Shown here: positions 6,172-13,330 of the stretch, in pieces
Layout: each line of letters begins with the position of its first letter
Position numbering within the stretch: the first letter of the stretch is position 1
Assembly: GCA_005883885.1 (NCBI GenBank)
Contig: VAYF01000059.1
Location: 1 to 14,728 of the forward strand
Source of the DNA: Actinomycetota bacterium
Lineage (GTDB): Bacteria; Actinomycetota; UBA4738; HRBIN12
DNA: 14,728 nucleotides
Direction: 5' to 3'
The notes under the pieces: generated by a model
Databases searched by the model: none
Told to the model about the DNA's origin: nothing
What the model saw: only the letters and a program-made list of their open reading frames with translations
Translations under genes and position numbers: made by a program

Positions 6172-8665
6172 GATCGACTTCCACCTGAAGGCTGCGGCGC
6201 ATCCGGACGACCGTCCCCTCCGATCCGCTGTCCACGTCCACCGAATCCATGAGCGCCCGCATCAACCGTTGGCCGAGCCCGCCGCGTCGTGCGGCTCTCC
6301 CCGAACCGGACGAAGGCCTCCAGCTCCCAAGGTCTCGGATGGTTACTTCGACGGCTCCATCGGACAAGACGAGGCTCACTTCGAAAAGGCCATCCTTAGC
6401 ACCATATGCATGCTGGATCGCGTTCGCGGAAGCTTCCCCACAAGCCACGAGGACATCGTCCACGATCCCGGGATCGGCATCGATCTCTCGAAGCCACCGC
6501 CGAACGGTCTGCCGGAGTGGAGCGAGAACCTGCGGTTCCGCAGGAAGGCGAAGGAACAATGGTTCGGCCGCGAGTGGAACCTGCCGGAGTGCAAGCAGAG
6601 CGATGTCGTCCGAGACCTCCTCCGTCACCATCGAGCCCAGGAGATGGTCACAGAGCGCTTCGAGATCCTCGCCCGGATCCGCAGCCAGCGTCTTCAATCG
6701 GGTCAACCCGTCGAGGATCGAGGTTCCGCGCCGCTCCACGAGTCCGTCGGTGAACAGGAGCAAGGTCGAACCCGCGTCCAGGTGAGCTGTGACGTCGATG
6801 TCCGGGCGGGGATGAGCGGTCGCCCCCAGGGGGGGGCCGAGGCCACCCTCCAGATAGGAGGTCTCCCCGTTCCCTTCGACGAGCAGAGGGGGAGGATGGC
6901 CTGCGTTCGCGAACCGTAGGGTCCCGGACTCGGGGTCGAACACCAGGTAGATCAGGGTCACGATGTCCGGGACGAGCATCCGCACGAGACGACGGACCCG
7001 ACCGACGACCTGGGACGGCGATCCCTCTTCGAGTGCATAGGCGCGCAACGCCATCCGCAACTGCCCCATCGTGGAGGCGGCGCGCAATCCATGGCCGGCG
7101 ACATCGCCGATCGCCAACCCCACGCTCCCGTTCGGAAGCTGCACCACGTCGTACCAGTCGCCCCCGACCTCGAGATCGGAGGTCGCGGGGAGGTAGCGTG
7201 CCGCCAGCAAGACCCCGGGGATCTCTGGGAGCCGATCGGGGAGAAGGCTCCGCTGCAACGTCTCGGCGATCCGATGTTCGCGCTCGGCCCTCTTGCCCTC
7301 CGTGATGTCCTGGACCGTCCCGATCATCCGGAGCGGTCGTCCATCCGAGCCGACGCTCAGTCTGGCCTTCCCGAGCAACACGCGCTCCGCCCCATCCGCT
7401 CGGACGATGCGGTACTCGCTCGGAGGCAGATCGTGGTCGCGGCCCCTCGCGAGGGCTGCCTCCAGGTTGGCGCGGAGACGAGCGGCGTCCTCTTCCTCGA
7501 CCTGCTCCACCGCCTTCTCGAACGTGAGCGGGAACGCCTTCGGGAGGTACCCGTGGATGCGGTACATCTCGTCCGACCATGACACCCGATCCTCCGGGAT
7601 CACCCACTCCCAATTCCCGACCTGCGCCTGCTGTTGGACCTCGGCGAGCTGCCCCTCTCGTTGTCGAAGCTTCCGATCCGTGTCGTGGCGCTCGGCGATC
7701 TCGCGGTTCAACCATTCGTTCGCGGCGGAAAGTTCGGCCGTTCGCAGAGCAACCCTGTCTTCCAACTCGGCAGCAGAGCGCTCCAGGGCCTCACGAGCGC
7801 GCGTTCGTTCGGTCACCAGAGCGGCGAAGAACAAGGACGAGAAGGCGACGGTCGCATTGAATGCTTGGAGCGTGATCATCTTCTCGAACAGTGTGCCTTG
7901 TTGGAAGGGGCCCAAGCCGTGAGCTGCAGCCCATGAAGCGATCCCGGCCGCGAGCAATGCCGCCGGGGCCGCCCCGCGCTGCTGGAAGCGCCACGCCGTC
8001 CATCCCAGGAATGGGATCACCAGGAACATCAGCCGAAGATCCGTGTTCGTCACGAGGACGGACACGTCGGCGACGAGCAGGAGGAGCGCCCCGAGCTCGA
8101 TGCGCTCTCGGAGCGATCCGCTCCACGGCCTCTGGAGCAAGCCCAGGAGGAAGGGAGCGACGACCAGAACTCCCATGGCGTCGCCGGTCCACCACACCGC
8201 CCATGCGGCCGGGAACTTGCTTGCCGGTATGGCTCCGGAAAGCATGAGGGTCCCCGCCCCTACCGAAGCGCTGATCAGCATGCTCACGAGCGCCCCGAGG
8301 AAGACGATGGCCAAGGCGTCCTGCAGCCGGTCGATCTCTCTTCGGAAGCCCACCCTGACGAGGAGCGTCGCCGCAACGAGCGGAGCCACGGTATTCCCCG
8401 CTGCCGTCGCGGCGGCGGCGAGCCCGTTCGTGCTGATGGGCAGGTTGACCGCGAAAGCCGCCAGTGCGATGCCTGGCCACACCCGCCACCCGAAGAGGAG
8501 GAACGCCACGACCGCGATGCCCGTCGGGGGCCAGAGCGGCGTTACGTTCCTTTCGATCAGCGCCAGCCGCAGCCCGAGGATGGCAGCCACGTAATAGGCA
8601 CCACCGACCAGGACGACCTTGCTCGTGTATCGGAAGAGCGTCCCCTCCGCTCCGGAACGTCGCAT
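6149..8665 (-). CDS. MASE1-PAS-SpoIIE phosphatase-HATPase membrane regulator
   Basis: An 838-residue multidomain regulator. Residues about 18-285 are a MASE1-type membrane sensor with multiple helices and the signature PLWPPTGIAV (43-52) and WWTGDAMGVLVVAP (158-171). A coiled segment (about 285-345) leads to a PAS domain (345-455, ending GTVQDITEGKRAE). A PP2C/SpoIIE phosphatase follows (480-695), with metal ligands D503 (GGDWYD), D521 (GDVAGHG), D640 (FTDG) and D686/D687 (SDD). The C-terminus (705-825) is an RsbW-like HATPase with N-box EASANAIQHAY (744-754), DLG (778-780) and GLGQRLM (796-802). It could both dephosphorylate and rephosphorylate STAS partners. The frame is open to 9049, but ATG 8665 gives the natural MASE1 N-terminus and avoids the upstream gene; its SD is weak. 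It sits 20 bp after the MarR-like gene and overlaps the STAS gene, so the three are probably one operon. Confidence 0.92.
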   Translation of the reverse strand: MRRSGAEGTLFRYTSKVVLVGGAYYVAAILGLRLALIERNVTPLWPPTGIAVVAFLLFGWRVWPGIALAAFAVNLPISTNGLAAAATAAGNTVAPLVAATLLVRVGFRREIDRLQDALAIVFLGALVSMLISASVGAGTLMLSGAIPASKFPAAWAVWWTGDAMGVLVVAPFLLGLLQRPWSGSLRERIELGALLLLVADVSVLVTNTDLRLMFLVIPFLGWTAWRFQQRGAAPAALLAAGIASWAAAHGLGPFQQGTLFEKMITLQAFNATVAFSSLFFAALVTERTRAREALERSAAELEDRVALRTAELSAANEWLNREIAERHDTDRKLRQREGQLAEVQQQAQVGNWEWVIPEDRVSWSDEMYRIHGYLPKAFPLTFEKAVEQVEEEDAARLRANLEAALARGRDHDLPPSEYRIVRADGAERVLLGKARLSVGSDGRPLRMIGTVQDITEGKRAEREHRIAETLQRSLLPDRLPEIPGVLLAARYLPATSDLEVGGDWYDVVQLPNGSVGLAIGDVAGHGLRAASTMGQLRMALRAYALEEGSPSQVVGRVRRLVRMLVPDIVTLIYLVFDPESGTLRFANAGHPPPLLVEGNGETSYLEGGLGPPLGATAHPRPDIDVTAHLDAGSTLLLFTDGLVERRGTSILDGLTRLKTLAADPGEDLEALCDHLLGSMVTEEVSDDIALLALRQVPLAAEPLFLRLPAEPQVLAPLRQTVRRWLREIDADPGIVDDVLVACGEASANAIQHAYGAKDGLFEVSLVLSDGAVEVTIRDLGSWRPSSGSGRAARRGGLGQRLMRALMDSVDVDSGSEGTVVRMRRSLQVEVDRERTRAR

Positions 8666-8685
8666 CGAACCAGCGTAGCCCCCGG

Positions 8686-9096
8686 TTAGCTCGCGCGAGA
8701 GCGCTCGGCGGACCCCGCGGTGCCGGGCCAGAACGCGCGGGCGGGGGCCGGAAGCTTCCGGAGCTCGGCCCGAAGGGCCTCGAGCGACGCGAGGTCCATC
8801 TGCAAGAGCTCCGCGGGCGGCGCGTAGAGCGCTTCGGCGAGCCGCTCCCGGGTTCGGATGCCGAGCGGGGTGAGCACGAACGCGTCGCACGCCAGAGAAT
8901 CGGCCATCGCGCGCATCGGCTTGGGCTGATCGGGATCGAGGAGCGAGAGAGCCTTCATGTGGCCCGGCGTGAGGCCGAGGCCCCGCAGGATGGCGACGTG
9001 CTCGCTCCCCTGGAACTTCGTGAAGGTGAATCCCGCCATCAGCCGCCACGTCTCGGCGGCCACGACTCGGAGATCCGAGGAACCCTCAGCGTCCAC
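8686..9096 (-). CDS. MarR-like protein lacking the recognition helix and wing
   Basis: A 136-residue protein of the MarR family by its N-terminal helix (AAETWRLMAGFTFTKF, 13-28), the segment LGLTPGHMKALSLLDPDQPKPMRAMADSLACD (40-71), and the C-terminal dimerisation helices (LTPLGIRTRERLAEALYAPP, 75-94, onward). MarR proteins normally have about 30 residues between the LACD-type helix and the VLTPLG strand: the recognition helix, the next helix and the beta-wing with its DRR motif. Here CDA (70-72) joins FVLTPLG (73-79) directly, so that block is missing with the frame kept. DNA binding in the normal way is unlikely. GTG 9096 is chosen because a -10 (TACGAT) ends 7 bases upstream, implying a leaderless start; TTG 9132 would overlap the -35. 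It probably heads the operon with the phosphatase and is divergent from the exporter. Confidence 0.75.
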   Translation of the reverse strand: MDAEGSSDLRVVAAETWRLMAGFTFTKFQGSEHVAILRGLGLTPGHMKALSLLDPDQPKPMRAMADSLACDAFVLTPLGIRTRERLAEALYAPPAELLQMDLASLEALRAELRKLPAPARAFWPGTAGSAERSRAS

Positions 9097-9102
9097 ATCT
9101 CT

Positions 9103-9132
9103 ATCGTACGCTGCCGACGCAGAAGGTTGCAA
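9103..9132 (-). promoter_or_regulatory. Leaderless-type promoter of the MarR-like/phosphatase operon
   Basis: On the minus strand TTGCAA (9132-9127), an 18-base spacer and TACGAT (9108-9103). Transcription starting about 7 bases on would begin at or beside the GTG at 9096, giving a leaderless mRNA. The left arm of the 10-bp inverted repeat overlaps its -35 and spacer. Confidence 0.45.
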
Positions 9133-9181
9133 TCATCCGAAGGTCGGATGCCCTCGATACTTGACAGTCCTCAACCTTCTG
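9120..9181. promoter_or_regulatory. 10-bp inverted repeat, one arm in each divergent promoter
   Basis: CAGAAGGTTG (9120-9129) and its exact reverse complement CAACCTTCTG (9172-9181) are separated by 42 bp. The left arm overlaps the -35 and spacer of the minus promoter, and the right arm lies wholly in the spacer of the exporter promoter. This symmetry suggests two operator half-regions, or two sites of one regulator, controlling both directions. Confidence 0.5.
9134..9150. promoter_or_regulatory. 17-bp palindrome, candidate MarR-type operator
   Basis: CATCCGA (9134-9140), AGG, TCGGATG (9144-9150) is a perfect 7-bp dyad with a 3-bp centre, lying between the two divergent promoters just upstream of both -35 elements. 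Length and symmetry suit a winged-helix dimer such as a MarR protein. Which protein binds is unknown. Confidence 0.5.
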
Positions 9182-9190
9182 TGCCAGGGT
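9161..9190 (+). promoter_or_regulatory. Leaderless-type promoter of the exporter operon
   Basis: Consensus -35 TTGACA (9161-9166), 18 bases, then a poor -10 CAGGGT (9185-9190). A start site 7-8 bases later coincides with the ATG at 9198. A weak -10 with a good -35 is compatible with tight regulation. Confidence 0.45.
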
Positions 9191-9197
9191 ACCCGCC

Positions 9198-10190
9198 ATG
9201 ACTTCGAACGCGATCGTCGTGGAGGACCTCCACAAGCGCTTCGGGGACGTCGAGGCGCTGGCGGGGATCGACCTGGAGGTGGCGGAGGGCACGGTCTTCG
9301 GCCTCCTCGGACCCAACGGAGCGGGCAAGACGACCGCGGTGCGGGTGCTCGCGACCGTCCTCCAACCCGACGGGGGACGGGCGGAGGTGCTCGGGTACGA
9401 CGTCGTGCGCCAACCGGAAGCGGTCCGGCGCCGGATCGGCCTGGCCGGGCAGTACGCGGCCGTCGACCCGAACCTGACCGGGAGGGAGAACCTCCGGATG
9501 GTGGGGCTGTTGGCGCAGCTCGTCCGGAGCCGGATCCTCCCGCGCGCCGCCGAGCTGCTCGAGCGATTCGACCTCACGTCCGCCGCGGACCGGCCCCTGC
9601 GCACCTACTCGGGAGGCATGCGGCGGCGGCTCGACATCGCGGCCTCGTTGATGCAGCGTCCGCCCGTGCTCTTCCTGGACGAGCCCACGACCGGCCTCGA
9701 CATCACCAGCCGCAACGAGCTCTGGGAGATGATCCGCGAGCTCGTGAACGAAGGCACCACGGTGCTGCTCACGACGCAGTATCTGGAGGAGGCCGACCGG
9801 CTGGCCGGACGGATCGCCGTCGTGGACGAGGGTCGCGTGATCGCGAACGACACGCCGGAGGCCCTGAAGTCGCAACTCGGGAGCACGGTGGTCGAGATGG
9901 ACGTTCGTGGGAACGGCCGTGCGCACGACGCCGTCCGCGTGCTCTCGGTGCGTCTGAGCGACCGCGTCGAGCAGGAAGGGGAGCGCATCCGCATCACGTC
10001 CGAGCGGGGGGCCGACGTCCTGATCGAAGCCCTGCGCATCCTGGACGACCAGGGTATGGCGCCCGACGCCCTCACCGTGCGAGAGCCAAGCCTGGACGAC
10101 GTCTTCCTGGCGCTCACGGGCCACCACGCCGAGGACAAGCAGGAGGACAAGCAACCGGAGCTCGCCACGTCGAAAGGGGGCGCAGCATGA
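9198..10190 (+). CDS. ABC transporter ATP-binding protein, DrrA type
   Basis: A 330-residue ATPase subunit of a multidrug or antibiotic exporter (ABC-2 type, DrrA family); it powers efflux through the permease encoded next. Walker A is GPNGAGKTT (38-46), Q-loop Q85 (GLAGQY), signature YSGGMRRRLDIA (137-148), Walker B VLFLDEPTTGLD (157-168). The H-loop position reads LTTQYLEEAD with Q194 instead of His, which is usual in the DrrA subfamily and not a defect. The C-terminal extension (about 225-315, ending REPSLDDVFLALTGHHAE) is the DrrA-specific domain. The ATG at 9198 lies at the expected transcription start, so the mRNA is probably leaderless. Its stop overlaps the permease start (ATGA). Substrate cannot be told from sequence. 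Confidence 0.95.
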   Translation: MTSNAIVVEDLHKRFGDVEALAGIDLEVAEGTVFGLLGPNGAGKTTAVRVLATVLQPDGGRAEVLGYDVVRQPEAVRRRIGLAGQYAAVDPNLTGRENLRMVGLLAQLVRSRILPRAAELLERFDLTSAADRPLRTYSGGMRRRLDIAASLMQRPPVLFLDEPTTGLDITSRNELWEMIRELVNEGTTVLLTTQYLEEADRLAGRIAVVDEGRVIANDTPEALKSQLGSTVVEMDVRGNGRAHDAVRVLSVRLSDRVEQEGERIRITSERGADVLIEALRILDDQGMAPDALTVREPSLDDVFLALTGHHAEDKQEDKQPELATSKGGAA

Positions 10191-11005
10191 GCTCGACCGC
10201 GGTTTCCGTTCCGGCGACGGACGATCGGGATCGAAGGATCCCCTTCGGAGCGGCGCGCGACATCTACGCCATCACGCAAAGGAACCTGATCGCCTATCGC
10301 CGCGTCCCGCAGCTGCTCGTGTTCTCCACGATCCAGCCGGTGATCTTCGTGCTGATGTTCCGGTACGTCTTCGGAGGGGCGATCACGCTGCGCGGTCTCC
10401 CCTATCCGTACGTCGACTTCCTGATGCCGGGGATCTTCACGCAAACGGTGGTGTTCGGCGCGATCGCGACCGCGATCGGTCTGTCGACGGACGTGAAGAG
10501 TGGGTTGATGGAACGGTTCCACTCCCTGCCCATGGCGCGCTCGGCCGTGCTCGCCGGGCGGACGATGGCCGACCTCATCCGCAACGTCTTCGTCGTGGTC
10601 CTCATGATGGTCGTGGGCTTCCTCGTGGGGTGGAGGATCCACACGAACGTGTTCGGGTTGATCTCCGGGGCGTTGCTCGTGATGCTCTTCGCCTACGCGA
10701 TGTCCTGGGTCTTCGCCACGGTCGGCCTCGCGGTGGGCGATCCCGAAACCGCGCAGGCGGCCGCTTTCCCGGTGCTGGCCCCGCTGGTCTTCGCCTCATC
10801 GGCGTTCGTCCAGGTGGAGTCGATGCCGGCCTGGCTGCAGGTCTTCGCCCGCAACCAGCCGGTGTCCGTCACCGTCTCGGCCGTTCGGGCGCTGGTGAAC
10901 GGTGGACCCACGGCGATCTACGTCGAGCACTCACTGGCGTGGTGCATCGGGATCCTGGTGGTATTCGCCCCGATCGCCGTTCGGCTGTATCGCCGCGCCG
11001 TCTGA
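10187..11005 (+). CDS. ABC-2 type permease, DrrB type
   Basis: A 272-residue membrane subunit forming the efflux channel with the preceding ATPase. Six hydrophobic helices are visible at about 43-63, 78-100, 130-150, 156-182, 192-212 and 248-266. The cytosolic N-terminus has the DrrB-like RDIYAITQRNLIAYRRVPQLL (24-44), and the loop after helix 2 carries the family motif GLMERFHSLPMARSAVLAGR (106-125). ATG 10187 overlaps the ATPase TGA by four bases and has a GGGGG SD about 6 bases upstream, so the pair is translationally coupled. Efflux of a lipophilic drug or lipid is the family role; the substrate is not inferable. Confidence 0.93.
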   Translation: MSSTAVSVPATDDRDRRIPFGAARDIYAITQRNLIAYRRVPQLLVFSTIQPVIFVLMFRYVFGGAITLRGLPYPYVDFLMPGIFTQTVVFGAIATAIGLSTDVKSGLMERFHSLPMARSAVLAGRTMADLIRNVFVVVLMMVVGFLVGWRIHTNVFGLISGALLVMLFAYAMSWVFATVGLAVGDPETAQAAAFPVLAPLVFASSAFVQVESMPAWLQVFARNQPVSVTVSAVRALVNGGPTAIYVEHSLAWCIGILVVFAPIAVRLYRRAV

Positions 11006-11011
11006 CGCACC

Positions 11012-11039
11012 TTGACCAGCGCCGAGAGGCCCGGATACT
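11012..11039 (+). promoter_or_regulatory. Promoter of the lipoprotein gene
   Basis: TTGACC (11012-11017), 16 bases, GATACT (11034-11039): five of six and four of six consensus matches. It begins 7 bases after the permease stop and would give a leader of about 27 bases containing the SD AAGGAG (11058-11063) of the next gene. It indicates that the lipoprotein is not part of the exporter operon. Confidence 0.5.
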
Positions 11040-11072
11040 GTCGGGTTCCCCCCGGTGAAGGAGCCCCCCGAC

Positions 11073-12599
11073 ATGCATCGGCGCTGGTTCGCTCTGCTGC
11101 TTCCGCTCGCCCTCGTGGCCCTCGCGTGCTCTTCGCACCCAACGGCGTCGCCGCTGAACGCCGCCCGGACTCAGGAGGCGGGACGCGCCGACAGCAGCGC
11201 GGGGGGCGGCTCCGAGGAGGACGCGACCACCACCGCGCGCCTGGACGCGCTCGCCCAAGCTCGGGCGGCAGGCACCTTCGGACATCGCCGCCAAGCAGCC
11301 ACGAACGACGCGACGACGGGTTGGGCAGGAGAGCAGGTCGTGAACCCCAACGTCGACGACTGGGAGCCGGCGGTGGCGACCGATCCGAACGATCCCTACA
11401 TCTATATCCTCACCACCCGCTATGGGCAGCCGGCTCCATGCCAGTCGCACTGCCCCTCGCCCTACATCACGTTGACGGTCTCGTCGAACAACGGCGCGAG
11501 CTGGGGCGACCAGGTTCCGATCTGGGGCGTCAAGGGAAGCAAGGCGCAATACGATCCGACGATCACGGTCGTTCCCGACACCGGGATCGTGTACGCGTTC
11601 TTCCTGAACGCCGATCGCCACGGCGGCTTCTCGACCTTGTCCATCAAGTCGATCGACCATGGGCAGACGTGGACGGACCCCGTTCGCCCCAACGGACAGG
11701 TCTCGTGGACGGACAAGCCGGAGATCACCACGTCACCGAGCGGGCAGGACGTGTACGTCTCGTGGAACGGCCCCACCGGCGGCGACCTGTGGGTCGGGGT
11801 CTCGCACGACTACGGCGCCACGTGGAAGCAGATCAGGGTCGTCACGGGCCGGCGCTACTTCTACGCCTACGACGGGATCGTCCTTCCCGACGGAACCGTG
11901 ATGTTCTCCGAGAGCAGCTTCCGATACACGTGCGCGGGCTCGGGCAGCTTCAACTGCGTCTCGTCCGGTCAGGTCTGGCATCACGCCGTCATCTCCCGCG
12001 ACAACGGGGACACCTGGGAGAACGTCATCGTCGCCAAGGTGCCGATCGGAGAAGACTGCTTCTCGTTCGGGTGCGGTGAGTTCTACACGGGACAGACGTC
12101 GGTCGCGACCGACGCGAACGGACGCCTCGTGTTCGCGTACGAGGGGCCACTCATCGACGGAGGTCGCCAGACGAGCTACGTGACGATCTCCACGGATGAA
12201 GGTCGAAGCTGGGGCGACGCGACCGCCGTCTCCGTCACCGGTGAGGATTCGACGCAGCCGCGCGTCGTGGGAACCGGCAACGGCGACTATCGCCTCTGGT
12301 ACATGCAGACGTCGGACGGTGATCTCCAGAAGCCCGACGGGACCCACTACTGGAACGTCTGGTACCGGAGCTCCACCGACGGCGGGCTCATCTGGAGCGC
12401 GCCCCTGAAGATCTCCGACGCTTCCGCGGGCGCAGCCCCGTACATCCATACCGATCCTTCGGGCACCACCGGGTTCGATGAGATCTACGGCGACTACGGT
12501 GAGATCGCGATCACCTCCGCCGGCAAGACGATCGGCGTCTGGGGCGAGGGGATCAGCTATTTCGGTCCCGGGGGATGTTGGTTCAACATCCAGACCTGA
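11073..12599 (+). CDS. Secreted lipoprotein with six Asp-box repeats (sialidase-like propeller)
   Basis: A 508-residue exported protein. MHRRW, a hydrophobic core and a lipobox ending at C19 (VALAC) predict lipid anchoring on the outer face of the membrane; a low-complexity Ala/Ser/Thr linker follows to about residue 90. The rest carries Asp boxes (S/T-x-D/N-x-G-x-T/S-W) at 137-144, 193-200, 244-251, 308-315 and 373-380, plus a degenerate one at 433-441, one per blade of a six-bladed beta-propeller as in sialidases and BNR proteins. Cysteines at 123/127, 287/295 and 329/334 could form disulfides. I do not see the full arginine triad of sialidases, so glycan binding or another hydrolase role is possible. 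ATG 11073 follows SD AAGGAG with a 9-base gap; GTG 11055 is in frame but overlaps that SD. Confidence 0.85.
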   Translation: MHRRWFALLLPLALVALACSSHPTASPLNAARTQEAGRADSSAGGGSEEDATTTARLDALAQARAAGTFGHRRQAATNDATTGWAGEQVVNPNVDDWEPAVATDPNDPYIYILTTRYGQPAPCQSHCPSPYITLTVSSNNGASWGDQVPIWGVKGSKAQYDPTITVVPDTGIVYAFFLNADRHGGFSTLSIKSIDHGQTWTDPVRPNGQVSWTDKPEITTSPSGQDVYVSWNGPTGGDLWVGVSHDYGATWKQIRVVTGRRYFYAYDGIVLPDGTVMFSESSFRYTCAGSGSFNCVSSGQVWHHAVISRDNGDTWENVIVAKVPIGEDCFSFGCGEFYTGQTSVATDANGRLVFAYEGPLIDGGRQTSYVTISTDEGRSWGDATAVSVTGEDSTQPRVVGTGNGDYRLWYMQTSDGDLQKPDGTHYWNVWYRSSTDGGLIWSAPLKISDASAGAAPYIHTDPSGTTGFDEIYGDYGEIAITSAGKTIGVWGEGISYFGPGGCWFNIQT

Positions 12600-12621
12600 T
12601 CGATCCGATCGCGTCCGCGCC

Positions 12622-12650
12622 TTGTCAGCCACCGGCGCGGGCCGGACACT
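12622..12650 (+). promoter_or_regulatory. Leaderless-type promoter of the LOG/PLD pair
   Basis: TTGTCA (12622-12627), 17 bases, GACACT (12645-12650). Transcription starting about 8 bases later would coincide with the GTG at 12659. The spacer contains a small GC inverted repeat, CCGGC/GCCGG (12632-12645), which may affect polymerase or regulator binding. Confidence 0.4.
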
Positions 12651-12658
12651 GTCACGGC

Positions 12659-13330
12659 GTGGACGACCGGACGATGCTCCAGCGGGAGACCGACGATGTC
12701 GACCGCCACATCGCCCGGATCGCCGAGGAGTTCCGCGCCGGGTTCGAGGCGGTCGCGCGCATCGACCGGCCGGCCGTCGCGGTCTTCGGCTCCGCCCGGT
12801 TGCCCGAGACCGATCCCTGGTGCTCGCTCGCCGTCGAGACGGCGGCCGGCTTCGCCCGGGAAGGATTCGCGGTGGTGACCGGCGGCGGACCGGGCGTGAT
12901 GGAGGCGGCGAACCGCGGCGCCCAGCAAGCGGGCGGCCTCTCGGTCGGCTTCAACATCGAGCTCCCCAACGAACAGGCGTCGAACGCGTACCTGGATATC
13001 TCCCACACGTTCCACCATTTCTACGCGCGCAAGACGATGTTCGTGAAGGCCACGGAAGGCTTCGTCGTGTTCCCGGGCGGGTTCGGCACGCTCGATGAGC
13101 TCTTCGAGTCACTCGTCCTGATCCAGACCGGCAAGATCCGACACTTCCCGGTCGTCCTGTTCGGCCGCGCGCACTGGGATCCGATGCTCGAGTGGATCCA
13201 CGGGAGGGTGCTCGCCGAGAGGCTGATCTCCCCCGAGGACCTGCGACTGCTCACCGTGACGGACGATCCCGCCGGGACCGTTCGGAGCGTCGTCGACTGC
13301 TACCGGCGCGAGTGCGCGCACGTGTCGTGA
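12659..13330 (+). CDS. LOG-family Rossmann protein (TIGR00730)
   Basis: A 223-residue protein of the LOG family. Known members release the base from nucleoside 5'-monophosphates, notably cytokinin riboside monophosphates; many bacterial ones remain unassigned. The first strand VAVFGSARLPETD is at 40-52, the glycine loop VTGGGPGVMEAANRG at 73-87, FYARKTMF with R124 at 121-128, and the signature PGGFGTLDELFE (139-150) contains the expected glutamate E147. No membrane segment. The start is either GTG 12659, placed where a leaderless transcript would begin, or ATG 12674 (218 residues), neither with a clear SD; the frame is open upstream into the lipoprotein gene. The final TGA overlaps the GTG of the PLD gene (GTGA), so both are made from one mRNA. 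Confidence 0.88.
   Translation: MDDRTMLQRETDDVDRHIARIAEEFRAGFEAVARIDRPAVAVFGSARLPETDPWCSLAVETAAGFAREGFAVVTGGGPGVMEAANRGAQQAGGLSVGFNIELPNEQASNAYLDISHTFHHFYARKTMFVKATEGFVVFPGGFGTLDELFESLVLIQTGKIRHFPVVLFGRAHWDPMLEWIHGRVLAERLISPEDLRLLTVTDDPAGTVRSVVDCYRRECAHVS

Noticed and set aside
6825..6840. Run of about eight G's in the phosphatase gene as a possible frameshift site
   Set aside because: The reading frame and PP2C motifs continue correctly on both sides (GGLGPPLGATAH), so no disruption is seen.
8666..9049. Upstream in-frame extension of the MASE1-PAS-SpoIIE gene
   Set aside because: The extra 128 residues are Arg/Pro/Ala-rich shadow sequence over the MarR-like gene; ATG 8665 gives a proper MASE1 N-terminus.
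9777..9782. Missing H-loop histidine in the ABC ATPase (Gln instead)
   Set aside because: TTQYLEEAD with Gln is normal for DrrA-type ATPases, so it does not indicate an inactive protein.
9171..10154. Long open frame on the minus strand across the ABC ATPase gene
   Set aside because: His/Arg/Asp-rich antisense shadow typical of high-GC coding DNA; the plus strand has all ABC motifs.
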